This document shows, piece after piece, positions 30,457 through 41,984 of a stretch of DNA of 64,000 nucleotides. Each line of letters opens with the position of its first letter. Within the stretch, counting starts at the first letter, position 1. The stretch is from positions 248,001 to 312,000 of the forward strand of contig RSEE01000002.1 in NCBI GenBank assembly GCA_003971905.1, written 5' to 3'. The position numbers and the translations under genes are program-made. The notes under the pieces are model-generated. The model was not told the DNA's origin and searched no databases. It saw only the letters and a program-made list of their open reading frames with translations. The stretch comes from Moniliella sp. 'wahieum'. Taxonomy: Eukaryota > Basidiomycota > Moniliellomycetes > Moniliellales > Moniliellaceae.

Positions 30457-32156
30457 ATGTCCGACCCTGGGCCGCAGAAGCCCCCTGCTGCACCGCCTGC
30501 GCCCAAGCCCGAGCCTGTTGAGGCGCGGATCCCCGCCGGCTTGCGTCCGCTGCGCTACGTCGGCATCCCTGCCTCGGTGCTGGCCTGGAAGCCTCGTCTG
30601 CCGTCACGCAACTGGTCCATCTTTTTCGTCACCGTTGGCACCCTTACCTATCTCTATGTCGACGACCGCCGACAAGTGCGCCGTATCCAGGAGGAGTACA
30701 AGGAGCGTGTTGCTGAGCTCGGTGACCGCCCGCTTGCCCCTTCCGCATGGCCCCGCAAGATCTCAGTGTATGCCTGTAAGGCCCCTGGCGACGAGGACTA
30801 TGACAAAGGCGTGGTTTGGTTCAAGCGCTACATGAAGGTATGTTTTTTTTGTTTTTTCTGTTTTTCTTGACAACGTTCAGTAGAGCTGACGTACTACCCC
30901 TTTTTTCTTCCCTAGCCCATCCTTGTCTCGGCGGGGTGGACTACGAGATCCTGAACGGCACCCGCCACGGTGGACTGGCACGGGAATTGGCCTCGCGCAT
31001 TCACACCCGTCGCAGGCGCCTGGCTGGGCTCGAGGAGTGGAGTGACAACCCGCTTATCGCGCCGGACGGGAGTGGAGCCGGGCCATTCAGTCTGACGGCC
31101 CAGGCCATTCTCGAGCGCGAGCTGGATGGCGGTACTGTCATTATTGGCCGTCCTGCATTCAAGGAATGGTTCTGGGGGCTTCGTGCTGGTTGGAGGAGCG
31201 AGATCCCCGCCAAGGCAATTGACCCCGATGACATTCTTGCCGCCGAACTGGCAGAGGACCATGCGTTTGACGAACAAGAGCCCGATCAAGAGCCCACTGA
31301 CGTGCCTCCCGACGAGTCTGCCGCCAACAGTTCCGAACAAGGCGTCGACCCTGCCCATCCTGCTTCTCCTGCGGCGCTCACGGGCTTTAACCCGTCTGTC
31401 ACCCGCTCTTGCGTCGGGTGCGGTAACGGAGCATCATTGATGATGCAGGCCCAGGGCAAGGGGATGCCTACAGCGGCAACGGCCGCGCCGTCGCTGCAAG
31501 AAGCGCTGAACCAACCCATGATGCCGTGGCGGCCATGCCGGCTCAGCCTCCTGTCTGTTTGTCGATTTTACCAACCTGTCGGCTGGCGCAACATCCCACT
31601 GCGTATGTACCGCTTTTTCCGTCGTCGCGATGACGCACGCATGGGCGCCGAGGCTGCATTGGAAGTGATCTATGGCTCCAAGAAAACTGCCCGGCCCATT
31701 TCTGTCCCGGAACATGCGGAGCACGTCCCCCAACCCCCACAGGGAGGTGACTTGGACTTGGGTCGGGAGGGGGAGAAGCTCTACCCCCCATTCTTCTACA
31801 AGACCCCGGATCATATTGCCTCGGCCCGGACGCAGTACTACAAGGAACTGAGCGCAAACCTCAAGGCGTCCCGCGAAATTGCTCGGGGCGAGCGGGAGCC
31901 CACCAAGGCGGAACAGCGGACGCCATACAAGTCTGAGACGGAGTACCGGGAAGAACGGTTCAAGCACGAGAAAGACTGGCGCAACCTTGAGATGGGATTC
32001 GAGGTGGTTAAGCCGGACACCAACGTGGCATGGGATCCTTCCTTTGCTGCTTCCATCCGGCTTTTCACTCCAGACGCCGTCCTCCACCGACGGAGAGTGA
32101 AAGAAGCGAGAGCGCGGCTTAGTCCCACTTTTGCCTTGTTTGATGGCACTCTTTGA
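30457..32156 (+). CDS. TIM54: mitochondrial inner-membrane translocase subunit Tim54
   Basis: The start MSDPGPQKPPAAPP is followed by LRYVGIPASVLAWKPRLPSR and the membrane segment WSIFFVTVGTLTYLYV, then RKISVYACKAPGDED and WFKRYMK. A 78-nt intron (30838-30915) leads to PILVSAGVDYEILNG, one G being missing at the AG-VD junction. Later blocks include GTVIIGRPAFKEWFWGL, RNIPLRMYRFFRRRDDAR and the C-terminal FVVK-like FEVVKPDTNVAWDPSF...IRLF. Tim54 supports the TIM22 carrier-import complex and assembly of the Yme1 protease. The corrected length is about 540 residues, near the family's 480-550. A hydrophobic middle with little conservation (residues 240-310) may contain another small error. Confidence 0.92.
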
Positions 32157-33253
32157 CGATATCCAGTTTAATGCACTGCTATTTGATGACTGGGCATGCG
32201 CGTGGTTTCTTCCTACAAACGGGCCAGCCGAAGAGAAAAGAGATATACGTGCGAACTGAACCGGAGATGAAGTAGATCGTATATCTATCCCAATGTCATG
32301 ACATATCCTCAACAGGGTACAAGGAAGCTCAATGGTTACTGGGGCTACTGCGAACCAAAACAACAAGTCATTGGAATGGTAGAGGATTCGGTAGAGCTCC
32401 GACTGGGAGGTTGAGGCCAGTGGTATTGCCGTTGTATGCATCTGACACTGCTCAGACACATTGGGTTCAGTCAAAGCGGCGTTACTATAACCGATGCTAT
32501 CTTAGAACCTCTCTTTGAATGAGGGAATAATCTCCTAGTCGAGATCGGAAAGAGGCAAGCTGCGTCGATACACTGTAGGCGGTGACGAGGATCGTCGAGG
32601 TGGCGGCAAGTCCGATCTGATTCCCCTGTTGGTATGAAGCTGGGAGAGACCGGTGGGCCCTAGGTGCGCCGAAACAATGGGTTGGATGGGTATTATGTGG
32701 TGCGGGCTAGATCTTCGGCTGAGGAGATTGCAGTGGTGAGCGGTTAGAGCAGCGACACAATCGCTTCAATCGTCCCCCTTCAGTCTTACCCCCTCTGCCG
32801 CCTCTGTCAGTAGACAGAGAATGTCATGGGGCGGGCGATTAGGGGGTACGATCCCTTAGGAGACGGTAGGTCGACTCACGGTAGTTTCGGGCTTGGGTTA
32901 CCAGATTGCAAACTTCAAGCTTCAAACTCGGCATGTTCAGTAGCTGCTAGTCGCGCGAAGTCATCACTCGAATACCACCCAACCCAATGCCGTTTCGGCG
33001 CCCCCAGTGCCCGGGCTGGTGACCCCGGGGGCCGGGCGACCGAATCAAAGGGCGACGCGGTGTGGCCTCTACAATACAAGGAACACGAGGGACTGTTGGA
33101 CTATTGTTGATGCATCATTGACTTTGACAACACGGTCTTAACACTGCAAGGAGACATCGTGCATCAACAGAGAGAGTACATGGGAGGGTGAAAACGAAGA
33201 GAGTGAGGCGGGATGCATGCAAGACGAGCTGTGGGTAGCAAGGGATGGGACCT
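32157..33253. other. convergent intergenic region with 55-bp repeat copy
   Basis: It contains the 55-bp dispersed repeat (32843-32897) followed 13 bp later by the TTCAAGCTTCAA word (32911-32928). No gene is supported. Confidence 0.5.
32843..32897 (+). repeat. 55-bp dispersed repeat, copy B
   Basis: 53 of 55 positions match the reverse complement of 11513-11567. The neighbouring sequence differs apart from a nearby GGGCGGGCG, so this is a short shared core, perhaps one end of an old mobile element. Confidence 0.9.
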
Positions 33254-34520
33254 TTAGTAGCGCGAGCTTGCCCGCGCCGCTGCTTGAGGATCGTACTTGG
33301 CTACCCAAGGATGGGTGAGCACCTCAGCGAGAGGAAGGCGTTTATGCGGGTCTTTCCTCAGTAGCTAGTAACACGAAAGAGAAGAAGAGGTGGGGGTTAG
33401 GGAGGAAAAGAATGAGAGATGAGGAAGAAGGACGTACGCGCCTGATCAAGTCCTGCACTTCTGGGACAGGCGGGAGGGCAACCTAAGATCGACATTGGCA
33501 ATTCGATCGTACGTCGATGTGGGCCGGTCCTCTTCAAATGGGGGATCGCCTTGGCAAAACTCGTAGGTGAGAACCCCCAGGGCCCAGAGATCCACCCCTT
33601 TCCCATGGGCACGACGCTCGACCATTTCGGGCGGTAGGTAATCGAGCGTTCCACACATTGTCTGTCGTCGATTACCTGGCGCATGGACACTCCAACCGAA
33701 ATCGGAAATCTTCAGTTCGCCATGGATACCCATCAGCAGGTTCTCCGGCTTGATGTCACGGTGGATCACGTTTTTGGAATGCAGGTACTGCAGGGCATCG
33801 GCCATCTGTGCAATGTACTGGAGGGAAGAGGAGGGGTTAATGGAACTCAGGAGAAACGATTGAAGGGGGGACGGACCTTGGCTGCGGTGGGCTCGGGGAA
33901 ACGACGGTAGGGAAGGGAATTCATGTACTTGTAGAACTCGCCCCGAGCCGCAAATTCAACCATCAGAAGATTCGATTCGCCCTCGTCGTGGAAATAGCCA
34001 TGAAGCTTGAGCACATTGGGATGGCGTAGGTTCATCTGAATCTCAATTTCCCGCCGGATCTGCTCCTCGAGCCCGTCCTTGACAATCTCATTCTTGTACA
34101 TGCACTTGAGTGCCAATACGTACTGCGGCGGCTGCCGCGTCCGCGCGATAAACACCCGACCAAATTTGCCCTTGCCCAGACCGCGGCCCAGTTCAAAATC
34201 CTTCAGGCGCCATTTTTGGTCAACTTGTGCGTCAACTCCCTGAGGACAACAACGTTCTCGTCGCGTTAGCAGCCTACCCAACGAATCACAAAAGGACATA
34301 AGACACACCCAGGTGCACTGCTGTCCAGCGCTAACGCAGCATTGACACTGGCCGAAGCAGTCCGCCGACCTCGCCGCTCATCGCGCTCTAGTCCGCCATC
34401 GTATATGCCCACCTGGCTTTGTCCGGTCTGAGAGGCTGCGGCGGCGGGAGCAGGGGCTTTGCCCATGCGTGTTGATTGGCCTGGAGCACGGGACATTCCA
34501 TAGGTAGGTTTGGCGGGCAT
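33254..34520 (-). CDS. Aurora-type serine/threonine kinase
   Basis: All kinase motifs are readable: the glycine loop [12 protein letters not shown], the lysine in VLALKCMYK, the catalytic loop [21 protein letters not shown] and the activation segment [17 protein letters not shown], which is the Aurora signature. The protein ends with [20 protein letters not shown] and SSRY. A disordered 100-residue N-terminus ([13 protein letters not shown]) precedes it. Introns: 34240-34308 (GTGTGT donor, GCTAAC branch), 33818-33876 and 33365-33437 (ends TTACTAG); the last two splice exactly in frame. The first junction and one base near 33480 need correction. Aurora (Ipl1/Ark1) is the chromosomal passenger kinase that corrects kinetochore attachment; the DASH subunit encoded at 26.3 kb is a known target class. 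Confidence 0.93.
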
Positions 34521-34941
34521 GGCCGTGGCGAACTGACCCGGGTGGGCGGACAAGCGAGGGTGCTGTGCTGGACAGGGTGGAGAGGTGCTTTGGTGGGAGG
34601 TGGGTTGGGCATCGTGGGGTGGGAGTCTGTGGTGAGATGACGACAAGGGTGTGGGAGCTGCAGTTCGCGCCCGCAGCACGCTCAGCTAGGCGAAAGCAAG
34701 TAGGCGTAGAGTCAAACCAACATGCTCCACGCGGCGGAATCGCCAACCGCGCCTCCTGAAATGTTCACACTCGCCTGGGAGCCAACAAGCCGGGCGCAGT
34801 TAATAAATGCCCGCAGCTAGCGAGGGGTAAATCCCAATGGAATAAAATCGGCTGAAATGGCTGCACTTTTTACCTCAGCTGCCCCGTGACACGTTCCCAG
34901 CCACCCGCAGCCAGAGTATCGGTGATATTTGCCCTCTCCAG

Positions 34942-35060
34942 CGTGGAACGGTGGACCGGGGGAACGGTGGACCGGGGGAACGGTGGCTACGGTGGCGAAG
35001 GAGGAACGGTGGCTACGGTGGCGACGGTGGACTGGGGGAACGGTGGCTAAGGTGGCGACA
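34942..35060. repeat. GGAACGGTGG minisatellite
   Basis: Units of about 16 bp (GGAACGGTGGACCGGG) and longer variants with GGCTACGGTGGCGA alternate over roughly 120 bp. Confidence 0.9.
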
Positions 35061-35363
35061 CAGCAGACCGGGCCGTAGGCCCGGTGGTCTCCTCGTTACT
35101 ACCTATACCCCGCTCGATCATCTTTTCCTACATCGTCGTGCAAAGCGCGCTTTGCGAAAGCCATTCAATGTTACCATGTCTTGCCTAGAAAGAAGGGCGG
35201 CGGCACTGTGCTTTTATGTGCTAACTTCTTCACTTGCTCCCGTGGTAATCAGGGGCACCAGGTGTGACATGTGAAGGGCCTATTACCACATCTGTGCATG
35301 ATGTTTCTCTTCTTTATATGCCCTCCGCCGAATGAGAAACTCTCTGTTGGTGCTCGAGCCATC

Positions 35364-35580
35364 GGGTGGCTCGTGCTTTGGCCAATGCCCCTTCAGTTCC
35401 TCCTCATGCCTGAGAGTTCTGTTTTTCTCCTGTTTTTCCTTGTTCAGCAGCTTATAGCCCCTGGTGGCGACTCGTGCCTGATGTTCCTCTGTAGGCGTTG
35501 CTGGTTGGCTTAGACCACCACCACCACCAGTGCGATTGCAACCCTCGAGGACCATCTGGCAGGACTCCAGGTCTCATCAT
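35364..35580. repeat. dispersed repeat, copy B (about 217 bp)
   Basis: Partner of 3361-3574 in the same orientation; see that entry. A 90-residue minus-strand frame crosses it and shares PTEEHQA with a frame in copy A, but this follows from the DNA similarity and does not show a gene. Confidence 0.8.
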
Positions 35581-37967
35581 CTGTTGTGTCTTATTCAAAA
35601 ACGAGATTTCTTAAGGAGTCCGTGTGGACACCCGATCCATGTGTGCTCCCATCAATCCCACTCATGCATCGTTGCAGGGGGCCGGGTTGCTGCGTGACGT
35701 TGAGAAACAAAAAGGCACACAACAAAAAGATGAGATGTTGGAGGAGTATTAGTGGGCATAAAAGTCGCTGCGGAAAGTATATTAATCGAATTAATCCCCC
35801 CAAAATAATGAGCTCCGCGGCGCCGGGGATGATCGATGACACCCACTCAACTCCTCACCCGCCGCGGAGCGAGCAGTGAGGCCTACGGCCCCTAAGGCCT
35901 AAGAGTCCATGGGCCCACCATAAACACTGTGACTGTCAATGAAAAGCTTCAGAGGTTCTCGCTCTTACATCGAACAAAACACTTTGTGGTCCGTAACCTG
36001 TGCAGAGTGCTGTGCATCCCCTTTGTCTTTTATGTGCTCAGCAAAGTTTTCGCTGGCGGATATCAATCTCGTTAAACTTCCTTTGGGCCAGCAATAAGGG
36101 TACTCATGGACGCAGGTGTCTTCCATCACGTTCGACGTCCTACGTTATGTGCGTATAATATCTCTCTCAGTGTGATAAAAGATCCGACGAGATCGATGAG
36201 ATCTGAGAGCCCTCTCGAGTATGAGATGCGCTAGTACTGCTGGGTGTTGTTGCCTATGCCTATACAAAGGTCATCTCTACAAACGGACATCAAGATGACA
36301 CGGTTATTGCCACCGTGAGCTGTGCACACAGTGGTGTGTGGTTGAACGTTGAACACAACCGAAAGGAGAACACTGGGAGCGAAGCGAGAAAACATCAGCG
36401 CTCCTACTATTAGGCTGAGGAGGGACTGAAAAGACCTTGACGAGAAGTACGAGCCACCCGAAGAGGGTGTCGGAGGGTGAACAATTATATTACCACGCTG
36501 TGTAAGAAAGAGGTCACAAAAGAGAAAGTCATAAACAGCGAAACACAGTCTATAATGTTTCGTTACTTCATCGTTTCATCCTTCGAGATCTCAGTGATTG
36601 AGTACCGCTGAGGCCCTCAGTGAGGCTGAGGGCGCTGAGGCGCTGAAGACAACCCCCCAGAACTTTGAACATTGCACGAACGAAGGAGGGGCCTAGAGCC
36701 ACGAGCAGAGGCCACATAGCTGCACCGCCTTCGACAAAGCGCGAAGCACAGCGAACACATGCTCCCTTCTACCCCATATGGACAGCCAGCGCAACACCAG
36801 GCCCGAGCGTCGGGGTTGAACGTGTTGAACGTTGAACGTTGGTTGAGCGTTGAGCCGTTGACCAGTTGAATTGAGCACGTTCATCACATCCAGTCTTCCC
36901 CCCCTTCTTCTGCTCGATCTGATCGCCAAGGACAGGACACGTGGCATCTAATGTGCCCGCCCACGTTGGCTCCACGGCTCAGCTGGGCTGAGACGCTGAG
37001 GCCTGAGGTTCTGTCAAGCATACGCTTGAGAAGATGCAACTGCGATGCGGCCTCCGGCGGCCTTCGGTCGTCTTCGGAGCGAGTCACCCACCCACCCGGC
37101 TTCTTCAGACATCGTGTCCCTCTGGGGCGGCAGCGAGGAAACGGGTGGGCCTGGGTGGGCGCAAGCAGGCGCATATGCTTTTGCGTATTCAACAGCGTGG
37201 TCAGCGGCGCTCACGGTGAGCGGGGAGCTGCTGCTAGGTGCCGTTGCGAGCCCAGAGATCCTGAGGCCAGAGGCCCGATGCATGATGCACGACCGGTGGT
37301 GTTGGGCATGCACCGGCAAACTGGAGGTGCACGGGCAGGAAAACCGAGGTGTTGTACTTGTGTGTAGGTAGCCACGTCGTATATATCACGCAGACCACCT
37401 GTGCTTGTTGGGCAGATTGGGCCGGAATATCACATGCATATACTTGCGCCTCACTATGGCCCGTTCCGTGACTGTTCTCCCAGATCTCCGCAAATGGTTC
37501 GGAACGCGGTGGCCTGAGTACTGGGCGTCCTTCCAGCCGACCTGCATCCATCTTCTACCTCCTCAAGTGGAGAACCCACAAGAGGGCGGCGTAGAGCAAG
37601 GCAGGACGGCACGCAATAGCAGGCCATGCAGAGCTGAGAGTGCCTGCCTGCGCCTGCCCCAACGCACCTGCCAACTAGGTGTGCTAGGGTTGCCGTAGCG
37701 GGGCGCAAACGGCAGGGGTTGCAGCGCTTGGCAGCCTGGTTGTAGCAGATGCGGTGAGCATCAGTGCATGATGCATGCTGCCGCCATGCCGCAGGTCAAG
37801 CTTGACTTGAAGCTTCAAGGGGGATGCACGGGGGCAGCGATGTACGTGCTTGCCCGACGCCCATTGCAGCCCATTCTACGCAGCGCGAGTCCGACGCGCA
37901 GTTAAGCGAATGTTCAAAGCTAGCCAACGTGTGAAGTAGTTGACGTTTAAAAATAACGTTCACCCCA

Positions 37968-37989
37968 GATGCATGATGCATGATGCATG
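37968..37989. repeat. ATGATGC tandem run
   Basis: GATGCATGATGCATGATGCA is a 7-bp tandem in which NsiI-type ATGCAT palindromes recur. Related runs occur at 38208-38225, 37268-37280 and 37761-37773. Confidence 0.75.
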
Positions 37990-38528
37990 GTGTGCGCATG
38001 TGAACGTTTCAACAACGCTCAATGTAATGTAACCGCACCTGGCATCTGAGACCGAGGGGATCACCAGCTGAGGGGCCCACAGGGTGATCGTCCGTGGTTG
38101 GAGCTTGGAGTAAGATGATCGATGATCGATGCACCTGATGGGATCAGACAGGCGCTGTGCTGGAGCCGCGGTGCGGCGCAGCCTGCAGCAGCTGCAGCGC
38201 TGGCTGCATCATGCATCATGCATCGTGCCAGCACCTCAGCACCTGAGCGCTGAGGCTGAGCGCTCGCCCTTCGCAGCAGCGGGCACTCCGGATGAGGACT
38301 GTGTCTGAGTGAAGAGTGCCCCCGAGCGTGGCGCGGCATGCCTGCCAGCGGGTGCCCGCGGCCCAGCGCGGGGCAGCGGGCACTCGCTTGAAATTTCGCC
38401 TCCGCCCAGACCCCATCGATGGCACCATCGGCTGCCCCACGCTATTTAACCCTGTCGGCCTTTCGCATCCCTGGCCACCACACGGTGCCCACCCCCACCC
38501 CCATCCCCTCCACCTTCCCGGACAGACC

Positions 38529-39450
38529 ATGGCCTGCCCCAGCCACCCATCCCCCGCTTCCCTATATCAACACCCCGCAGCCCCCGCTGCTCCTTCCTCC
38601 CGCCCGCCCGCCTTCCCACCCACGCCGCCGTCTGCGATGACTGATCTCGATCCGCGCTGCTGCCGCCGCTGCCTCGCTGTCTTCTTCCCTCGCCTACACA
38701 CCCTCCATTGGCGCTTCCTCCGTCGATGACGGTATGTCTTCTTCCCTGGGAGGGAAAATAAGCATCCATGCTGACCCCTCCTGCTTTGATCCATCAGATA
38801 TTCCTCTTTCGACTCCCACCGAGGGCCAATCCCTTCCATCTCCCAGCTACAACAGCCGGGGTCGAAGCATGGTCCGCAAGACTTCGGTTGTGCGTGGGCG
38901 CGAACCCCATCGGCGTGCACCTACTCATCCTTCACACGCTGTCCCCATCCATACTCAGTCCATCTCCCCACTCATCAACTCGTCGAGTCCGATCTGTCTC
39001 CCAAGCCGTCGGTGCACGATACGTCTCTACCCCAAAACGGCATTTGGGCATGGGGCCAAGAACCATTATCCCGTCTCCTTCTCCACCGCGGGAACGAGTA
39101 TGGATCCCCTAGACCACCCGGATATGTTCGACCTCGACCTCACCATGGGCATGGACATGGACATGGATATGGACATGGATACCGATGTGGTCATGGGTCC
39201 TGCACCCCCCGCCTCGCCCGTCGCAGCGCCCCTTCCTCGTCCTCGATCCCGCACGCATTTGCCAGCAGGTCCGTCGATGGCCCTCCTTGGCGCGCCTGGT
39301 CCACGGAAATTTTCCATCCCGACCGTCAAGCCCATGTACGGTTCAAAGGCAAGTCGACGACAGAGCACCGCTTGTGCCTTGGCCCCTACCGTGCCCCACA
39401 TTTCCATCCCCCCTTCACATCGCGACAGCCTTACTCTTTCTCTGTTGTAG
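38529..39450 (+). CDS. low-complexity hypothetical protein with one intron and an (MD)n run
   Basis: Exon 1 (38529-38731) starts MACPSHPSPASLYQ and is Pro/Ala-rich; after one frame correction near 38655 it ends SLAYTPSIGASSVDD. A 66-nt intron (38732-38797; GTATGT donor, CATCAG acceptor) joins in frame to DIPLSTPTEGQSLPSPSYNS. The second exon includes a Met-Asp repeat (MGMDMDMDMDMDMDTD), encoded by GGACAT hexamers on the plus strand, and ends DSLTLSLL. No domain is recognised; the protein is likely disordered. The 3' end is uncertain, since other frames remain open to 39887. Confidence 0.5.
39144..39186. repeat. ATGGAC hexamer microsatellite inside a coding frame
   Basis: Six to seven near-identical hexamers encode the Met-Asp run. 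On the other two frames it reads as HG-type or GH-type repeats. Confidence 0.85.
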
Positions 39451-41984
39451 GGATGGGAATGGGGATGGATCTTACCGACGCATCATCAGATCGGTCTCAG
39501 TCGTTTCACCGTGGCCGTTCGCACCGTCTCAAGAGTCTCCCCCACAAGGACGAAGGGGGTATCCTATCCCTCCCCGTCGCTCTTCACGGCACCCATCTGG
39601 TGACTCGCAGTTTTGAAGCGAATGTCATTCAACGCTTCGCCCATTTCTCCCCCTTTTCTCATTCCGTCACCGTCACCGTCACCTTCCCCCTCTTATTAAA
39701 GGGAATGATTGCTATTCATTCCCCCTTCATGCACCACTTGGCCTGTCCTCTGTTTCCGGACTCATACTTCACCCATCTTGTATTGACTGACATATGGACT
39801 TTACCACACTCATCGATCATCCTCCTCTACCTTTTCATTGCACGCATCCCCGTTCAGCTTGTGGGTCCTGTCTGTTATACGCTGTAGCTTTTTCCTGTCG
39901 TACAAGTTCCTGTGTCACGCCCCTGGTTGCCTTTCATGTCACTTCCACCACCCTTTCCTGTACTTGTCTAGACGGTGGGTGTGCTGTTCACTTCATTCGG
40001 CCCAAACTCAGTTTTGCTTTCATCTAGCGTGCGAACCCACTTCTCGAGGTCATCCTCTAGGTCTCAGCCCCCAGCATTTAGCTTCCGGTCAGACCCAAGA
40101 GACTCACAGCACAAGAGAGACCCTGAGGGGTGAGAGCAAGTGCCCGGCCTCGCCCTTTGCAATGTGCTGTGGGCCTCAGCGGTTCAGCTCTCGGATGTCT
40201 CGGCTGCTCAGTGCCTCTCGGCCCTGAGACTCTCCATTTTCAGCTCTCAGCACATTGATCTGAATGATTAATGATTGGGGAGCCCAACAAAAGCCACTCA
40301 ATCTGCGCATCGTAACCTTGTCGTGATCCCCGAACACCTGGGAAACTGGGACATGGCGCTTTCCATCTCTGTGTGACTAGTGGCTAGTGACTGTAATAGG
40401 TGCCTTGTGGCCCAACAATTATTAGGTGGGAACGGGAAAAAAATGAGTGATGCTCGATGCCCCCATCGAGATCTTATATCATTGATCACAGCATTTCTAA
40501 CACTTTTGACGTCAAACTGATGTGCCCTTTTTGGAATGTTAAACGTTAAATTAATGAGAGTGTTGGTCCTGCGGTGAAGAGGCCGTAGGGTAAAAGACCC
40601 GACACGGCAAGGCTGAGGCGCAGGGAGGTGAGAGCCTCCGCGGACTCAGGGCCTCAGACCTGTCCGGACCGGTCGGGTTCTGTGACCGGTGACCCTAGAG
40701 ACCCTCAGGCCTCACTCAGGCGCCTCAGCCTCAGCGCCTCAGCGTTTCCCTACATGGCCATAGTAGTGACTAGTATACCTTGCGAGGCGAAGTGCTAGTG
40801 ATCATTCTTCAGCCGTCGTAGCATCGCGCCATCGCGGCATCGTTTGGACGGAGAGCGGCGGGCTGTTCCCCATGGGCGCATGAGGCATGAGGCCTGAGGC
40901 CTGAGGACGAGACTACGGAGGCGATGCACTGGGTACTCATTCATTCTGAGCACACGACGGAGTATACAGGTGAGTTCGGTGAGCATGGGGCGAGCACGAA
41001 GTGCGGGGAGAGCTGCCAATAAAACCGTCAAGCCTTTGCTTGCTTGCTGTCAGGCACCTGTCACACATCACACGCCACACTTCACATCACATCACATATT
41101 TTAGCACTGTGGCCTCAGGGCCTCATCGACCATGGCGCAAAAATCCCCATCTGTAGTGAAAAGGCCTGACGGTACTTTTGCGAAGGAATCGTGGCCGAGT
41201 GTCAGCATAATGTCAGGCAGGTATAGTAGAGTCACTACTAGAACCGCTTATCTTGTGTCTAGTGCAAGAACACATGTCAGTATTGCACTCTATCACAGGT
41301 TTTTGCTTTATACATGTGGATCTCGCTGTGTGGGTACGCAGAGTGTGGCATTGGCGCACATGCAACACTTTTTCTCGTGAAGAGCTATTAAAATCAACGT
41401 AAACGAGGTGCCGTGGCCATGGGGAACGGTGGTATGGCACACCCTCCTGGTCCTGATGCGGCCTGATGGGTTGAATGTGGGGAAGTCATAATGATGCACA
41501 CAGCTAAGAATGAGATCGATGGGATTATGCCACAAATGGACCAAAATCAGAAGTCGCCACCTTTGGTTACAACAACACCAAAGACCGTCGACGAGTCTAT
41601 TATTGATTGGGGGCAATTTCGGCATCATCCATGTCCGGTCTGGCCCAAATTGAGTCCGTTGGCATATTCTGGCTGGCAGAGCTATAATCGGCATGCATGT
41701 CCTACCAGAAGGAATGACGCCTTTTCAGATGAGAGATTGGAAGGCCTGGCCGAACAAGCTGCCGACGGGCTCCTTTGGCCCCCCTCCGCCCCCGCATGGC
41801 GGCAGTGTATGTCGGCGTTATTGCACGCTCCCCAGGAAGACCACCAGGTCCCAAATAAAAGGAAACATTGAAGTTGGAAGAAAAAAAAGCAACGCATCTT
41901 TTGTTTTGCGGTATGGCTGTCCCCCTTTCGTTGCCCCCCGCTCGCCCCTTCCCATTTCGACCATCACCATCTGACCCACGTACC
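39451..41984. other. gene-poor region with CTGAGGC clusters
   Basis: No supported gene. CTCAG/CTGAG-rich blocks lie at 40618-40745 and 40886-40910, a TTAACGTTAA word at 40538-40550 and an ATCATCGATC word at 39811-39822. The last 500 bp (41490-41984) has some protein-like composition on the plus strand, but I could not make a gene of it. Confidence 0.5.

Larger units (their letters stand above)
34521..38528. other. gene-poor, repeat-rich 4-kb region
   Basis: No supported gene. It holds a GGTGGC/GGAACGGTGG minisatellite (34942-35060), the second copy of the 214-bp repeat (35364-35580), TTGAACG words (36341-36354, 36814-36860), CTGAGGC clusters (36608-36650, 36986-37011, 38230-38268), ATGATGCAT runs (37968-37989, 38208-38225) and the ATCATCGATC word (38114-38131). 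Open frames here lack domains. Confidence 0.55.

Noticed and set aside
35283-35555. 90-codon minus-strand frame sharing PTEEHQA with one at 3390-3695
   Set aside because: The similarity comes from the 214-bp DNA repeat. Frames shift between copies and composition is not protein-like.
37968-38225. CRISPR-like or satellite array of ATGATGCAT
   Set aside because: These are only short 7-bp tandem runs without spacers, in a eukaryotic genome.
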